From NCBI GenBank assembly GCA_036522515.1, contig DATDFQ010000056.1:248001-312000 (forward strand): a stretch of DNA of 64,000 nt, read 5' to 3'. Shown here piece by piece: positions 41,648 through 50,732 of the stretch; the stretch's first letter is position 1; every line of letters starts with the position of its first letter. This stretch comes from Bacteroidota bacterium (GTDB lineage Bacteria; Bacteroidota; Ignavibacteria; UBA10030; SZUA-254). Both the position numbers and the translations under genes were made by a program. The notes below the pieces were generated by a model. The model saw nothing but the letters and a program-made list of their open reading frames with translations, searched no databases and had not been told where the DNA came from.

Positions 41648-43195
41648 ATGGCGGAAGTAAGACCTGATGAAGTATCGGCCATCCTGCGCAAGCAGCTGGC
41701 CGGATTTGAAAAAGAGATGGATGTCTACGACGTCGGCACCGTGCTGCAGGTCGGCGACGGGATTGCCCGCGTCTACGGGCTCTCGAAAGTGATGGCAAGC
41801 GAGCTGGTGGAGCTTCCGAACGACGTGTTCGGGATGGTCCTGAACCTCGAAGAAGACAACGTCGGCTGCGTGCTCTTCGGCGAGAGCGGGCTCATCAAAG
41901 AGGGGGACATCGTCAAACGAACGGGACGTCTCGCATCGATGCCTGTCGGGGAAGGGATGCTTGGCCGCGTGATCAACCCGCTGGGCCAGCCGATCGACGG
42001 GCGCGGGCCCATCAAGACCGACAAATTTCTCCCCCTGGAACGGAAAGCCCTCGGTGTCATTCAGCGACAGCCGGTCAAGGAGCCCCTTCAGACCGGGATC
42101 AAGGCGGTGGATGCGATGATCCCGATCGGCCGCGGACAACGCGAGTTGATTATCGGCGATCGCCAGACGGGAAAGACGGCCGTCGCCCTCGATACGATCG
42201 TCAATCAGAAATATACGCACACCGAGCAGGCGAAGCAGCGGGGAATCAAGCCGATGTATTGCATCTATGTCGCCATCGGGCAGAAGGGTTCGACGGTCGC
42301 CTCCGTCGTCGCCAAGCTCGAAGAGTCCGGCGCGATGGAATATACGACCGTCATTTGCGCCACGGCGAGCGATCCCGCCCCGATGCAGTTCATCGCACCC
42401 TACGCGGGGGCGACTCTCGGCGAGTTTTTCAGGGATAACGGCAGGCACGCCCTTGCGGTTTACGACGACCTCTCCAAGCACGCCCAGGCCTACAGGCAGG
42501 TTTCGCTCCTCCTCCGGCGTCCGCCGGGAAGGGAAGCGTACCCGGGCGATGTGTTCTACCTTCACTCACGCCTTCTGGAGCGTGCATCCAAACTCAACGA
42601 GGAGCTCGGCGGCGGCAGCCTGACGGCGTTGCCGATAATTGAAACCCAGGCGGGCGACGTCTCGGCCTATATCCCGACAAACGTCATCTCCATCACCGAC
42701 GGGCAGATTTACCTCGAGCCGGGCCTCTTCAACTCCGGCGTTCGCCCGGCCATCAACGTCGGGATCTCGGTTTCCCGCGTGGGAGGGAATGCCCAGATCA
42801 AGGCCATGAAGCGGGTCGCCGGGCGCATGCGTCTCGACCTTGCCCAGTACCGCGAGCTCGAGGCCTTTGCAAAATTCGGATCCGACCTCGACAAGGCGAC
42901 ACAGGCGCAGCTCCGGCGCGGCGCGCACCTGGTCGAACTCCTCAAGCAGGGCCAGTATGTGCCGATGCCCGTCGAAGAGCAGGTGGTCAGCATGTTCGCC
43001 GGGACAAACGGCTACCTGGATGAGTTTCCGCTCGAACAGGTCGGCCGGTTTGAACGGGAATTCCTGGACGTGCTGCGGCTGAAACATGCGGCGCTGCTGG
43101 AGGAGATCCTCGTCAAACGGGATCTCTCCGACGAGCTGCAGAAAAAACTTCATACGGTCGTCAAGGAATTTGTCGAAGGGTTCAAGGTCTCCTGA
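41648..43195 (+). CDS. atpA: ATP synthase F1 subunit alpha
   Basis: 515 residues. P-loop [15 protein letters not shown] (about 170), family signature [15 protein letters not shown]-terminal barrel with [10 protein letters not shown]. Non-catalytic nucleotide-binding subunit. A short leader of 44 bases separates it from atpH. Confidence 0.98.
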   Translation: MAEVRPDEVSAILRKQLAGFEKEMDVYDVGTVLQVGDGIARVYGLSKVMASELVELPNDVFGMVLNLEEDNVGCVLFGESGLIKEGDIVKRTGRLASMPVGEGMLGRVINPLGQPIDGRGPIKTDKFLPLERKALGVIQRQPVKEPLQTGIKAVDAMIPIGRGQRELIIGDRQTGKTAVALDTIVNQKYTHTEQAKQRGIKPMYCIYVAIGQKGSTVASVVAKLEESGAMEYTTVICATASDPAPMQFIAPYAGATLGEFFRDNGRHALAVYDDLSKHAQAYRQVSLLLRRPPGREAYPGDVFYLHSRLLERASKLNEELGGGSLTALPIIETQAGDVSAYIPTNVISITDGQIYLEPGLFNSGVRPAINVGISVSRVGGNAQIKAMKRVAGRMRLDLAQYRELEAFAKFGSDLDKATQAQLRRGAHLVELLKQGQYVPMPVEEQVVSMFAGTNGYLDEFPLEQVGRFEREFLDVLRLKHAALLEEILVKRDLSDELQKKLHTVVKEFVEGFKVS

Positions 43196-43216
43196 CGCAC
43201 AACCCAGCCTAGAACC

Positions 43217-44146
43217 ATGGCCACACTCAGGGAAATACGGCGCCGGATCGGCGGGGTCAAGAGCACCCAGAAGATCACGAAGGCGATGAAAATGGTGGCG
43301 GCGGCCAAGCTGCGGAGGGCGCAGGATGCCGTCATCGCCGCCCGCCCGTATGCGCGGAAGATGAAGGAGCTCCTTACCCATCTCGCTTCGGAAGTCGACC
43401 TGACCGCCAACCCCCATTTCGCCGCCAGAGCGGTGAAGAATGTGGCGGTGGTCGTGGTGACGGCCGACCGCGGCCTGTGCGGCGCGTTCAATTCTAACCT
43501 GGTCCGCGCCGCCGCGCAGCATTGCCGGGAGCAGTACGGAGCCCAGGCTGCGGCGGGAGGATTGAAGGTCATCTGCGTCGGAAGGAAGGGGTTTGAGTTT
43601 TTTGCAAAACATGACTACCGGGTCGCCGGCAAGTATATCGGTGTCTATGCAGGTCTGCAATTCAGCACCGCCCAGGAGATCGTTTCAACCCTCGTGAAAT
43701 CATTCCTCGCCGGGGAGGTGGACCGGGTGGATATCGTATCGAATGAATTCAAATCCATCGTGCAGCACCGTATCGTCATCGATCAGTTTCTTCCGATACC
43801 TGCGGCAAAGATCGATGCTCCGGCCTCTGCAGGCGGACATGCGCCGGCTCCGGGTTCCCCCCGGCCCGCGCCACCCCGTCTCGACTACATTTACGAACCG
43901 TCAGGGGAGGCAATCATCTCCGCACTGGTGCCGAAACACCTCAATTTTCAGTTCTGGCGCATTCTCCTGGAGTCGAACGCGGCGGAGCAGGGCGCCCGGA
44001 TGGCGGCAATGGACAACGCCACTACCAACGCGTCGGAGCTGATCCGCAGCCTTCAACTCTCCTATAACAAGGCCCGCCAGGCGTCGATCACCAAGGAATT
44101 ACTCGAAATCGTCAGCGGCGCGGAGGCGCTTAAACAAAGCCTTTGA
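43217..44146 (+). CDS. atpG: ATP synthase F1 subunit gamma
   Basis: 309 residues, slightly long. The rotor helices are at both ends (LREIRRRIGGVKSTQKITKA and TTNASELIRSLQLSYNKARQ). Residues about 198-218 are a Pro/Ala/Gly-rich insertion (ASAGGHAPAPGSPRPAPP). The atpD and atpC genes that normally follow are missing here; the next gene is ffh. Confidence 0.96.
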   Translation: MATLREIRRRIGGVKSTQKITKAMKMVAAAKLRRAQDAVIAARPYARKMKELLTHLASEVDLTANPHFAARAVKNVAVVVVTADRGLCGAFNSNLVRAAAQHCREQYGAQAAAGGLKVICVGRKGFEFFAKHDYRVAGKYIGVYAGLQFSTAQEIVSTLVKSFLAGEVDRVDIVSNEFKSIVQHRIVIDQFLPIPAAKIDAPASAGGHAPAPGSPRPAPPRLDYIYEPSGEAIISALVPKHLNFQFWRILLESNAAEQGARMAAMDNATTNASELIRSLQLSYNKARQASITKELLEIVSGAEALKQSL

Positions 44147-44181
44147 GGTCCGCCGAAATTTACCGGGAATCCTCCGGAATC

Positions 44182-44252
44182 GGTAGCCGCAAGCTTTAGC
44201 TTGCGCGCCCTCCAACCCCAAGGCATCGGTGCTACGACCTTTAGGTCGCGCG
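44182..44252. repeat. Two family C palindromes
   Basis: GGTAGCCGCAAGC/GCTTGCG at 44182-44205 and a variant CGACC/GGTCG (TGCTACGACCTTTAGGTCGC) at 44227-44252, between atpG and ffh. Confidence 0.65.
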
Positions 44253-44253
44253 C

Positions 44254-44282
44254 TTGCTTCCCTTTTATTTTTTGAGTAAATT
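44254..44282 (+). promoter_or_regulatory. Possible promoter of the ffh-rplS operon
   Basis: TTGCTT, 17 bases, TAAATT directly after the second family C palindrome; start near 44289. Confidence 0.35.
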
Positions 44283-44375
44283 TAAGCCTATTTTGGCGAA
44301 GAACCGCCCGGAATATCATTCCGCCGGTGCGGATTGGGCACCAATCCATGGAGCTTATCAGGATCATCTCATCAA

Positions 44376-45707
44376 GTGTTTGAGGATCTCAGTCAAAAAC
44401 TAGAACTTGTCTTCAAGAAACTCCGCGGCCAGGGAAAGATCACGGAGTCGAACATCGCGGAATCGATGCGGGAGGTTCGCCGGGTCCTTCTCGACGCCGA
44501 CGTGAACTATAAGGTCGTCAAGACCTTTGTCGAAGATGTGCAGAAGCGGGCTCTCGGCCAGGAGGTTCTTCGAAGCATCACTCCCGGCCAGCTCATCGTC
44601 AAGATCATGTATGACGAGCTGGTAAAGATGATGGGGACGTCGACCGCGGAGCTTAATTTCTCGGCGATGCCGCCCACTGTGATCATGGTTGCCGGCCTGC
44701 AAGGCTCCGGGAAAACAACGTTTTGTGCGAAACTTTCGTTATATTTAAAGACGAAGGGGCGTTTTCCGCTGCTGGCAGCCGCGGACGTCCAGAGGCCCGC
44801 GGCGATCGACCAGCTTGAGATGCTCGCCGGCCAGATCCAGGTGCCGGTCCTCGCGGAACGGGGCGTGAGCGCGCTCGAGATCGCCCGCCGCTCCGTGGAG
44901 CACGCCCGAACGGGGGCGCGCGACGTCGTGATTCTCGATACCGCCGGGCGGCTGCATGTGGATGAAGAAATGATGCAGGAGCTCGAAGCCATCAAGGCGG
45001 CAGTCAAGCCGTCCGAAATTCTTTTCGTGGTCGATTCGATGACCGGCCAGGATGCGGTCAACACCGCAAAGGCGTTCCACGACCGGCTCGATTTCCACGG
45101 CGTCGTGCTGACGAAGCTCGACGGCGACACGCGGGGCGGAGCCGCTCTTTCGATCCGGGCCGTCGTCGACAGGCCGATCAAATTTGTCGGTGTGGGCGAG
45201 AAGCTCGACGCGCTCGAGGTGTTCCATCCGGACCGCATGGCGTCGAGAATCCTCGGGATGGGCGATATCGTCACGCTCGTCGAGAAGGCCCAGGAACGGT
45301 TCGACGAGCAGCAGGCGCAGAAGCTCGACGAGAAAATCCGAAAGGCGCAATTCACCTTCGACGATTTCCTCGACCAGCTGCACGAGATCAAGAAAATGGG
45401 GTCGCTCCAGCAGGTGTTGAGCATGATCCCCGGCATGAACCGGATCCCCGCCGGAGCCGCGCTCGACGAAAAGGGCCTGGTCTATGTGGAAGCGATCATA
45501 CGCTCCATGACGAGGGAGGAACGCCACAAGCCGCACATCATCAACGGCGAGCGGCGAAGGCGGATCGCCTCCGGCAGCGGCACCTCGGTGCAGCAGGTCA
45601 ACAAAGTCCTCAAGCAGTTCGCAGAGATGCAGAAAATGATGAAGACAATTTCGAAAGGCAAGATGCCCCGGATGCTCCAGGGGATGCAGACGCCCCGAAT
45701 GGGTTGA
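44376..45707 (+). CDS. ffh: Signal recognition particle GTPase Ffh
   Basis: 443 residues from the GTG at 44376, which gives the conserved start (M)FEDLSQKLELVFKKLRG; an upstream TTG in frame at 44334 would add 14 unrelated residues. G domain: GLQGSGKTTFCAKLSLYL (G1), DVQRPAAIDQL, ILDTAGRLHVDEEM (G3), TKLDGDTRGG (G4). The Met-rich M domain at the C-terminus (RMLQGMQTPRMG) binds SRP RNA and signal peptides. First gene of ffh-rpsP-khpA-rimM-trmD-rplS, the classical order. Confidence 0.96.
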   Translation: MFEDLSQKLELVFKKLRGQGKITESNIAESMREVRRVLLDADVNYKVVKTFVEDVQKRALGQEVLRSITPGQLIVKIMYDELVKMMGTSTAELNFSAMPPTVIMVAGLQGSGKTTFCAKLSLYLKTKGRFPLLAAADVQRPAAIDQLEMLAGQIQVPVLAERGVSALEIARRSVEHARTGARDVVILDTAGRLHVDEEMMQELEAIKAAVKPSEILFVVDSMTGQDAVNTAKAFHDRLDFHGVVLTKLDGDTRGGAALSIRAVVDRPIKFVGVGEKLDALEVFHPDRMASRILGMGDIVTLVEKAQERFDEQQAQKLDEKIRKAQFTFDDFLDQLHEIKKMGSLQQVLSMIPGMNRIPAGAALDEKGLVYVEAIIRSMTREERHKPHIINGERRRRIASGSGTSVQQVNKVLKQFAEMQKMMKTISKGKMPRMLQGMQTPRMG

Positions 45708-45747
45708 GGATTACAGAAAGATTCATTAATCATAAGGAGTGCTGAGA

Positions 45748-46206
45748 GTGGTAAAAATACGTTTGCGCAGGACCGGCAAGAAGAAACAACCGTTCTACAA
45801 GATCATTGTGGCGGATTCCCGCGCGTCGCGGATGGGAAAATACATCGAAGCGATCGGGCACTATAACCCGCGCGCGAATCCGATGACCGTCGATGTCGAC
45901 GAATCCCGTCTTTACCTCTGGCTGAAACAGGGAGCGCAGCCGACGGACACGCTCCGGAGCCTCCTGCAGCGGAAGGGACTCTGGCTGAAGTGGGGGTTGA
46001 TGAAACGCGGCGCCGATGAGGCCAAGATCGCGTCCGAATTCGAGAAGTGGCAGGGACTGCAGTCCGAGAAACTGCAGAGAGACGAAGAGAGAAAGGCACG
46101 CAGGAAAGTGGCACGGAAGAAGAAAAACGCGGTAGAAGCACCTCCTGCTCCGGCGGCATCCGCGCCGGAAGCTGCGCCTGAACCGGCACCCGCACCCGCG
46201 GCCTAA
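45748..46206 (+). CDS. rpsP: 30S ribosomal protein S16
   Basis: 152 residues from the GTG at 45748, placed 8 bases after AAGGAG; the upstream GTG at 45739 overlaps that site. The S16 core is residues 1-85 (VKIRLRRTGKKKQPFYKIIV, IEAIGHYNPRANP, WLKQGAQPTDTLRSLL). The C-terminal 60 residues are a basic then Ala/Pro/Glu-rich tail, longer than the usual 80-90 residue protein, as in many Bacteroidota. Confidence 0.96.
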   Translation: MVKIRLRRTGKKKQPFYKIIVADSRASRMGKYIEAIGHYNPRANPMTVDVDESRLYLWLKQGAQPTDTLRSLLQRKGLWLKWGLMKRGADEAKIASEFEKWQGLQSEKLQRDEERKARRKVARKKKNAVEAPPAPAASAPEAAPEPAPAPAA

Positions 46207-46223
46207 TTGTGATCTCCGGGGAA

Positions 46224-46341
46224 CACCCGGGATGACTGAGGATTTCGTTGAGCCTCGATTCAATCATATGAGGTGCTTGTGAGCCCGAGAATGCCTGACG
46301 ATCACTGGAAACTCCGTTCTCATCGAAGGGTATCCCGGGTG
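46224..46341 (+). other. Long-range RNA stem between rpsP and khpA
   Basis: CACCCGGGAT (46224-46233) is exactly complementary to ATCCCGGGTG (46332-46341), closing a 98-base loop with smaller stems inside (GAGG/CCTC, GAGAA/TTCTC). No frame is coded here (gap 46207-46369). It could adjust expression between the two parts of the operon. Confidence 0.45.
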
Positions 46342-46369
46342 GGCACGCGTATAGATCGACGGAGGATCT

Positions 46370-46600
46370 ATGAAAGAATTCGTGGAATATATCGCCAAGC
46401 AGCTCGTCGATCAACCGGATCTGGTAGCGATTGAAGAAGAGAGCCGCGAAGAAAGATTGATTCTGAAGGTGAAGGTTGCCCAGCCCGATATCGGCAAGAT
46501 CATAGGGAAGAGAGGGAGGACCGCCTTCGCGCTTCGCACGCTGGTGGCCGCGGTCGGCAAGAAAGCCGGCAAGCGTGTTTCTGTCGAAGTGTTGGATTGA
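46370..46600 (+). CDS. khpA: KhpA, KH-domain RNA-binding protein
   Basis: 76 residues, one KH type II domain with the RNA-binding GxxG as GKRG in DIGKIIGKRGRTAFALRTLV. Fits the normal rpsP-khpA-rimM order. A small cytoplasmic RNA chaperone, usually paired with KhpB. Confidence 0.95.
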   Translation: MKEFVEYIAKQLVDQPDLVAIEEESREERLILKVKVAQPDIGKIIGKRGRTAFALRTLVAAVGKKAGKRVSVEVLD

Positions 46601-46619
46601 ACGTCCTGACAGGCGCACC

Positions 46620-47150
46620 GTGAGCCGCCGGGAGAACCGGGGGTTGACTGCCCTGGCAAGAATAACGGGTTGTTTCGGTCTCAAGGGGCATCTGAAGCTT
46701 CGTTTGAGCACCGGATCGCCCGGCAGACTGAAAGGTTTGAAAGAGGTGTTCCTCGGGGAGTCCGCGGCGGATTGCGAACCGCTCGAAATCGAGGAAGTGA
46801 CTGCGGGACTCCGCAACACGCTCGTGAAGTTTCGCGGTGTGAACGACCGGACCTCGGCCGAGCCGCTTGTCGGCCGCTACCTGTTCGTCGAAGAGAGCCG
46901 GACGGTAAAGCTGAAGAAGGGATCGTATTTTGTCCATGATATCATCGGATGTTCCGTCGTCACCGCAGACGGGACTCTCATCGGAGAGGTTGAGAACGTG
47001 TATAAGTTTCCCGGACAGGATGTGTGGGCGATTCGCAGGGGGGCCGCCTCGGACATGATCCCCGCCGTGAAGGAATTCATCAAGGAAGTCGATCTCGCCC
47101 ACCGGAGGATCGTCGTGCAGCTCATCGATGGCTTGCTCGAGAGGCCGTGA
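46620..47150 (+). CDS. rimM: Ribosome maturation factor RimM
   Basis: 176 residues from the GTG at 46620; a TTG at 46644 with GGGAG 9 bases upstream is an equally good start and gives LTALARITGCFGLKG near the N-terminus. RimM domain, then PRC-barrel (GCSVVTADGTLIGEVENVY, ASDMIPAVKEFIKEVDLAH). Needed for 30S assembly near S19. 3 bases before trmD. Confidence 0.92.
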   Translation: MSRRENRGLTALARITGCFGLKGHLKLRLSTGSPGRLKGLKEVFLGESAADCEPLEIEEVTAGLRNTLVKFRGVNDRTSAEPLVGRYLFVEESRTVKLKKGSYFVHDIIGCSVVTADGTLIGEVENVYKFPGQDVWAIRRGAASDMIPAVKEFIKEVDLAHRRIVVQLIDGLLERP

Positions 47151-47153
47151 CGC

Positions 47154-47840
47154 ATGGATCAACGGCTTCGCGTGGATATCGTCACCGGATTCCCGGCTCT
47201 CGCCGCAGGCCCTCTCCGGACCAGCATCATCCGCCGGGCGAGAATGAAAAAGCTCGCGCAGATCAGGGTGCACGATCTGCGGAAGTACACGCACGACCGG
47301 CATCGCACGATTGACGACACTCCCTACGGGGGCGGGGCCGGGATGGTTCTCAAACCCGGTCCGATTTTCGAATGCATCGAGAAGCTCCAGTCTGCCCGCA
47401 GCTACGACGAGGTGATCTATATGAGCGCCGACGGGGAGCCGTTCAACCAGAAGACGGCAAACGAGTTGTCGTTGAAGAAAAACATCATCCTGCTCTGCGG
47501 CCACTACAAGGGGATCGACGAACGTGTCCGCATGAAACTGGTCACCAGGGAGATTTCGATCGGCGACTACGTCCTGACGGGGGGCGAACTCGCAGCCCTG
47601 GTCGTCGTCGATGCCGTGGTCAGATTGATTCCGGGCGTGCTGGGGGACGGACAATCGATGCTCACGGATTCGTTCCAGGATCCCCTGCTCGACGGACCGG
47701 CCTATACCAGGCCCCCCGAATTCCGGGGGATGCCCGTGCCGGGCGTTCTTCTCTCGGGCGATCATGATGCCATTGGACGCTGGCGCCAGACGCAGCGTGT
47801 CGAACGGACGAAGATCCGTCGCAAAGACCTTTTATCATAA
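47154..47840 (+). CDS. trmD: tRNA (guanine37-N1)-methyltransferase
   Basis: 228 residues. SPOUT-fold enzyme that methylates G37 with S-adenosylmethionine. Blocks: RTIDDTPYGGGAGMVLKPGP, LCGHYKGIDERV, EISIGDYVLTGGELAALVVV (knot and AdoMet site), LLDGPAYTRPPEFRG. Confidence 0.98.
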   Translation: MDQRLRVDIVTGFPALAAGPLRTSIIRRARMKKLAQIRVHDLRKYTHDRHRTIDDTPYGGGAGMVLKPGPIFECIEKLQSARSYDEVIYMSADGEPFNQKTANELSLKKNIILLCGHYKGIDERVRMKLVTREISIGDYVLTGGELAALVVVDAVVRLIPGVLGDGQSMLTDSFQDPLLDGPAYTRPPEFRGMPVPGVLLSGDHDAIGRWRQTQRVERTKIRRKDLLS

Positions 47841-47858
47841 CCTGAAGGAATAGCAGCC

Positions 47859-48203
47859 ATGGAGAAACTCAAGCTTGTAGAAGCCACACAAATGAAGACC
47901 GACCTTCCGCCCTTCAAGCCCGGAGACACGGTGAACGTGCATGTCCGCGTCATCGAAGGAGACAAGGAGCGAATCCAGCAATTTCTCGGGGTCGTGATCG
48001 GAAGGCGCGGGGGCGGCCTCGGAACCACGTTTACCGTCCGGAAAGTCTCGAACGGAGTCGGCGTCGAGCGCATCTTCCTCCTTCATTCTCCGCGCATCGC
48101 CAAGATCGAGGTGACGAAGCAGGGGAACGTCCGCCGCGCAAAGATGTATTACCTGCGCGCGCTTGCGGCGAAGCAGATCCGGCAGAAAACCTCGCTCTCG
48201 TAG
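47859..48203 (+). CDS. rplS: 50S ribosomal protein L19
   Basis: 114 residues, typical length: [65 protein letters not shown] about 9 bases before the ATG. Last ribosomal gene of the operon. Confidence 0.98.
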   Translation: MEKLKLVEATQMKTDLPPFKPGDTVNVHVRVIEGDKERIQQFLGVVIGRRGGGLGTTFTVRKVSNGVGVERIFLLHSPRIAKIEVTKQGNVRRAKMYYLRALAAKQIRQKTSLS

Positions 48204-48218
48204 GTTCGCCGGGGCAGG

Positions 48219-49013
48219 ATGAAACGGATCGGCGTCGTTCCTCATCTCTTCGCGCAGCCGCTCTTCTACGGCCTGAAAAGACAGGAAGATCCTCCGGCGT
48301 TTGAATTGGTCGAATCCCGTCAGGCCGGGACCGCCGAGCTGGCGATCAAGCTCCGTCAGGCGCAGCTCGACGGAGCTTTCTTGTCTCCGATCGATTATGC
48401 GCGGGAGTCCTCCCGTTACAGGATCCTTCCTTCCGTCGGCGCGCGCTCCGAAGGCGAAAGTTCCGCCGTCACGCTCCTCTTCCGTGAGAATCTCCGCCGC
48501 GTGGGTTCCATCGCCGTCGACCCGAGCGCCGGCTCGGAGGTCGTTCTCGCCCATCTTATTTTCGCGGAAAAGTATGACAACGTGCCGCGCATCATCCCGA
48601 CCCCGGCCTCCGGCGAGGAGGCGTTGGCGGGAGCCGATGCGGTTCTGCTTCTCGGCGATTCCGCGCTCCGGGCCGAGGGAAGAAGAAACAAGCTCGACCT
48701 GGTCGCCGAGTGGGGCGACCTGACAGGACTCCCGTACATCCATGGCTTCTGGGCCGTTCCCGCCGGGGGGTTGTCGTCCCCCGAGGCGCGAACCGTCATC
48801 GAGAGCGGGAAGAAGGGAGCGTCCAACCTGGAGGCCTTCGGGCAGGACAGCGCGTACCTCCGCCGATTCTCCTACGACCTGGACGAGGAATCCCTCGCCG
48901 CCCTGGCGGAGTTTTTCAGGATGGCATTCTACCACGGAATCCTGAAGGAAATCCCCGAATTGAACCAGTTCGACCTCGATGGCGAGCCGTCGCCCTCTCT
49001 CCGGCTCAATTAG
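48219..49013 (+). CDS. MqnA-like chorismate dehydratase (menaquinone, futalosine pathway)
   Basis: 264 residues, MqnA/MqnD substrate-binding-protein-like fold: IGVVPHLFAQPLFYGL, QLDGAFLSPIDYARESSRYR, IAVDPSAGSEVVLAHLIFAE, DAVLLLGDSALRAEG, WGDLTGLPYIHGFWAVP. In the futalosine route MqnA turns chorismate into 3-[(1-carboxyvinyl)oxy]benzoate. It links to the shikimate genes at 9480-11123 only in pathway terms. No other mqn genes are in the window, so MqnD cannot be formally excluded. Confidence 0.8.
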   Translation: MKRIGVVPHLFAQPLFYGLKRQEDPPAFELVESRQAGTAELAIKLRQAQLDGAFLSPIDYARESSRYRILPSVGARSEGESSAVTLLFRENLRRVGSIAVDPSAGSEVVLAHLIFAEKYDNVPRIIPTPASGEEALAGADAVLLLGDSALRAEGRRNKLDLVAEWGDLTGLPYIHGFWAVPAGGLSSPEARTVIESGKKGASNLEAFGQDSAYLRRFSYDLDEESLAALAEFFRMAFYHGILKEIPELNQFDLDGEPSPSLRLN

Positions 49014-49022
49014 ACTCCCCCG

Positions 49023-50732
49023 ATGCTGAATACCCTCACGATCAAGAACTACGCGTTGATCGACGATTTGAATGTCGCCTTCGAGCCCGGCCTGAACATC
49101 ATCACGGGCGAGACCGGCGCGGGCAAGTCGATCGTCATCGGCGCGCTCGGGCTTGTCCTCGGTGAGCGGGGGGACGCCGATGCGGTCCGCGGAGGCGCCG
49201 AGAAGGCGATCGTGGAAGCGTCGCTCTCGGTGGGAGGGAACAAGGGCCTCAAGGAACTCCTCGAGACGCATGAGATCGAGTTCTCGGGCGAACTGCTCCT
49301 CCGGCGGGAAATTTCCGTCAGGGGTCAGTCGCGCTCTTTTATGAACGACACGCCGGCCACGACGGGGCTTCTCAAGCAGGCCGGAGACCTTCTCGTCGAT
49401 CTCCACGGGCAGCACGAGCATCAATCCCTGCTTCGTGCCGGGACCCACATCGGCCTTCTGGACGACTTCGGCGGGTTGGAGGGCCTGGCGGGCGAGTTCC
49501 GGGAAGCGTACGGGCACGCGCAAGAGATCCTGAAGAATCTCCGGGATCTTCGCGCGAAAGAACTGACGCTCAAGGACCGGCGGGTTCTGTACGACTTCCA
49601 GGTGAGGGAAATCGACGCGGTGGGCCCCCGGCCCGGCGAGGAGGGGGACCTCGAATCGGAGTTGAACATTCTTGAGCACGCCGAGCGGTTGTTCAGCGCG
49701 ACGGAGCGCCTCTACCAGATGATCTACGAGGGCGACAATGCCGTGCACGACCAGCTCGTGCTCGCGCGGAACGAGCTGCAGAATCTCGCCTCCATCGACA
49801 AATCCCTGGAGGAACCCGCCAACGAGGCGGCCGCCGCCGCGGCGATCGTCGATGAGCTCGCGAAATTCATCCAGCGCTATACGTCGCGGATCGAATTCAA
49901 CCCCGACCGGCTCGAGGAGATCCGAAACCGGCTCGGGCAGCTTGCCCTGTTAAAAAAGAAATATGGCGGATCGCTTGAGACGATCGTCGAGCACAGGGGG
50001 ACGATCGGAAGAGAGCTCGAGCTGGCCGATAATTTCGAGGCGGAAATTGCGGCGCTCCGGAAACAGCTCGACCGGCAAAAAAACGCCTGCTCGGAAATCG
50101 CGCAGCGGCTCTCCCTGAAGCGCCACGAGCTGGCGAAGAAGCTCAACCGTTCGGTCCAGGCGGCTCTTGTCGCGCTCGGAATCCCGCACGCCTCGTTCGA
50201 GACCCGGATCGTGCACAGGCCTGCGCCCCCGGGCGACGAGGCGATCGTCACGCTGGGCCGCGAGTGCTTCGACGCGACCCCGAAGGGGATCGACGAGGTC
50301 GAATTCCATGTGTCGACCAATGCCGGCGAGGAACCCAAACCTCTGGCGAAGGTGGCCTCCGGCGGCGAGATCTCGCGCATCATGTTGGCCCTCAAGATGA
50401 TCCTCGCGAAATCCGACCGGCTTCCCCTCCTGGTGTTCGACGAGATCGACGTGGGAGTGAGCGGCCGCATCGCGCAGGCGGTCGGCCGGAACCTGAAGAA
50501 CCTCTCCCGGTTCCATCAGGTCATCGCGATTACCCATCTTCCCCAGATCGCCGGCTTCGCGGACACGCACTATGTGGTCGAGAAGGTTGAACTCGACGGG
50601 CGGTCGTCTTCCCGGATGCGCAAGCTGGAGCTCGGGGAACGGATCAACGAAGTCGCAAAATTGCTCAGCGGGTCGGAGGTCACCCAGAGCGGCCTGGAGA
50701 GCGCGCGGGAACTGATGGGGCTCCTGCCGTGA
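49023..50732 (+). CDS. recN: DNA repair protein RecN
   Basis: 569 residues. SMC-like ATPase: Walker A ITGETGAGKSIVIGALGLVL (about 30-49), long coiled coil in the middle, signature KVASGGEISRIMLALKM and Walker B LLVFDEIDVGVSGRIA near the C-terminus. Acts early in double-strand break repair. Overlaps cysS by 4 bases. Confidence 0.96.
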   Translation: MLNTLTIKNYALIDDLNVAFEPGLNIITGETGAGKSIVIGALGLVLGERGDADAVRGGAEKAIVEASLSVGGNKGLKELLETHEIEFSGELLLRREISVRGQSRSFMNDTPATTGLLKQAGDLLVDLHGQHEHQSLLRAGTHIGLLDDFGGLEGLAGEFREAYGHAQEILKNLRDLRAKELTLKDRRVLYDFQVREIDAVGPRPGEEGDLESELNILEHAERLFSATERLYQMIYEGDNAVHDQLVLARNELQNLASIDKSLEEPANEAAAAAAIVDELAKFIQRYTSRIEFNPDRLEEIRNRLGQLALLKKKYGGSLETIVEHRGTIGRELELADNFEAEIAALRKQLDRQKNACSEIAQRLSLKRHELAKKLNRSVQAALVALGIPHASFETRIVHRPAPPGDEAIVTLGRECFDATPKGIDEVEFHVSTNAGEEPKPLAKVASGGEISRIMLALKMILAKSDRLPLLVFDEIDVGVSGRIAQAVGRNLKNLSRFHQVIAITHLPQIAGFADTHYVVEKVELDGRSSSRMRKLELGERINEVAKLLSGSEVTQSGLESARELMGLLP

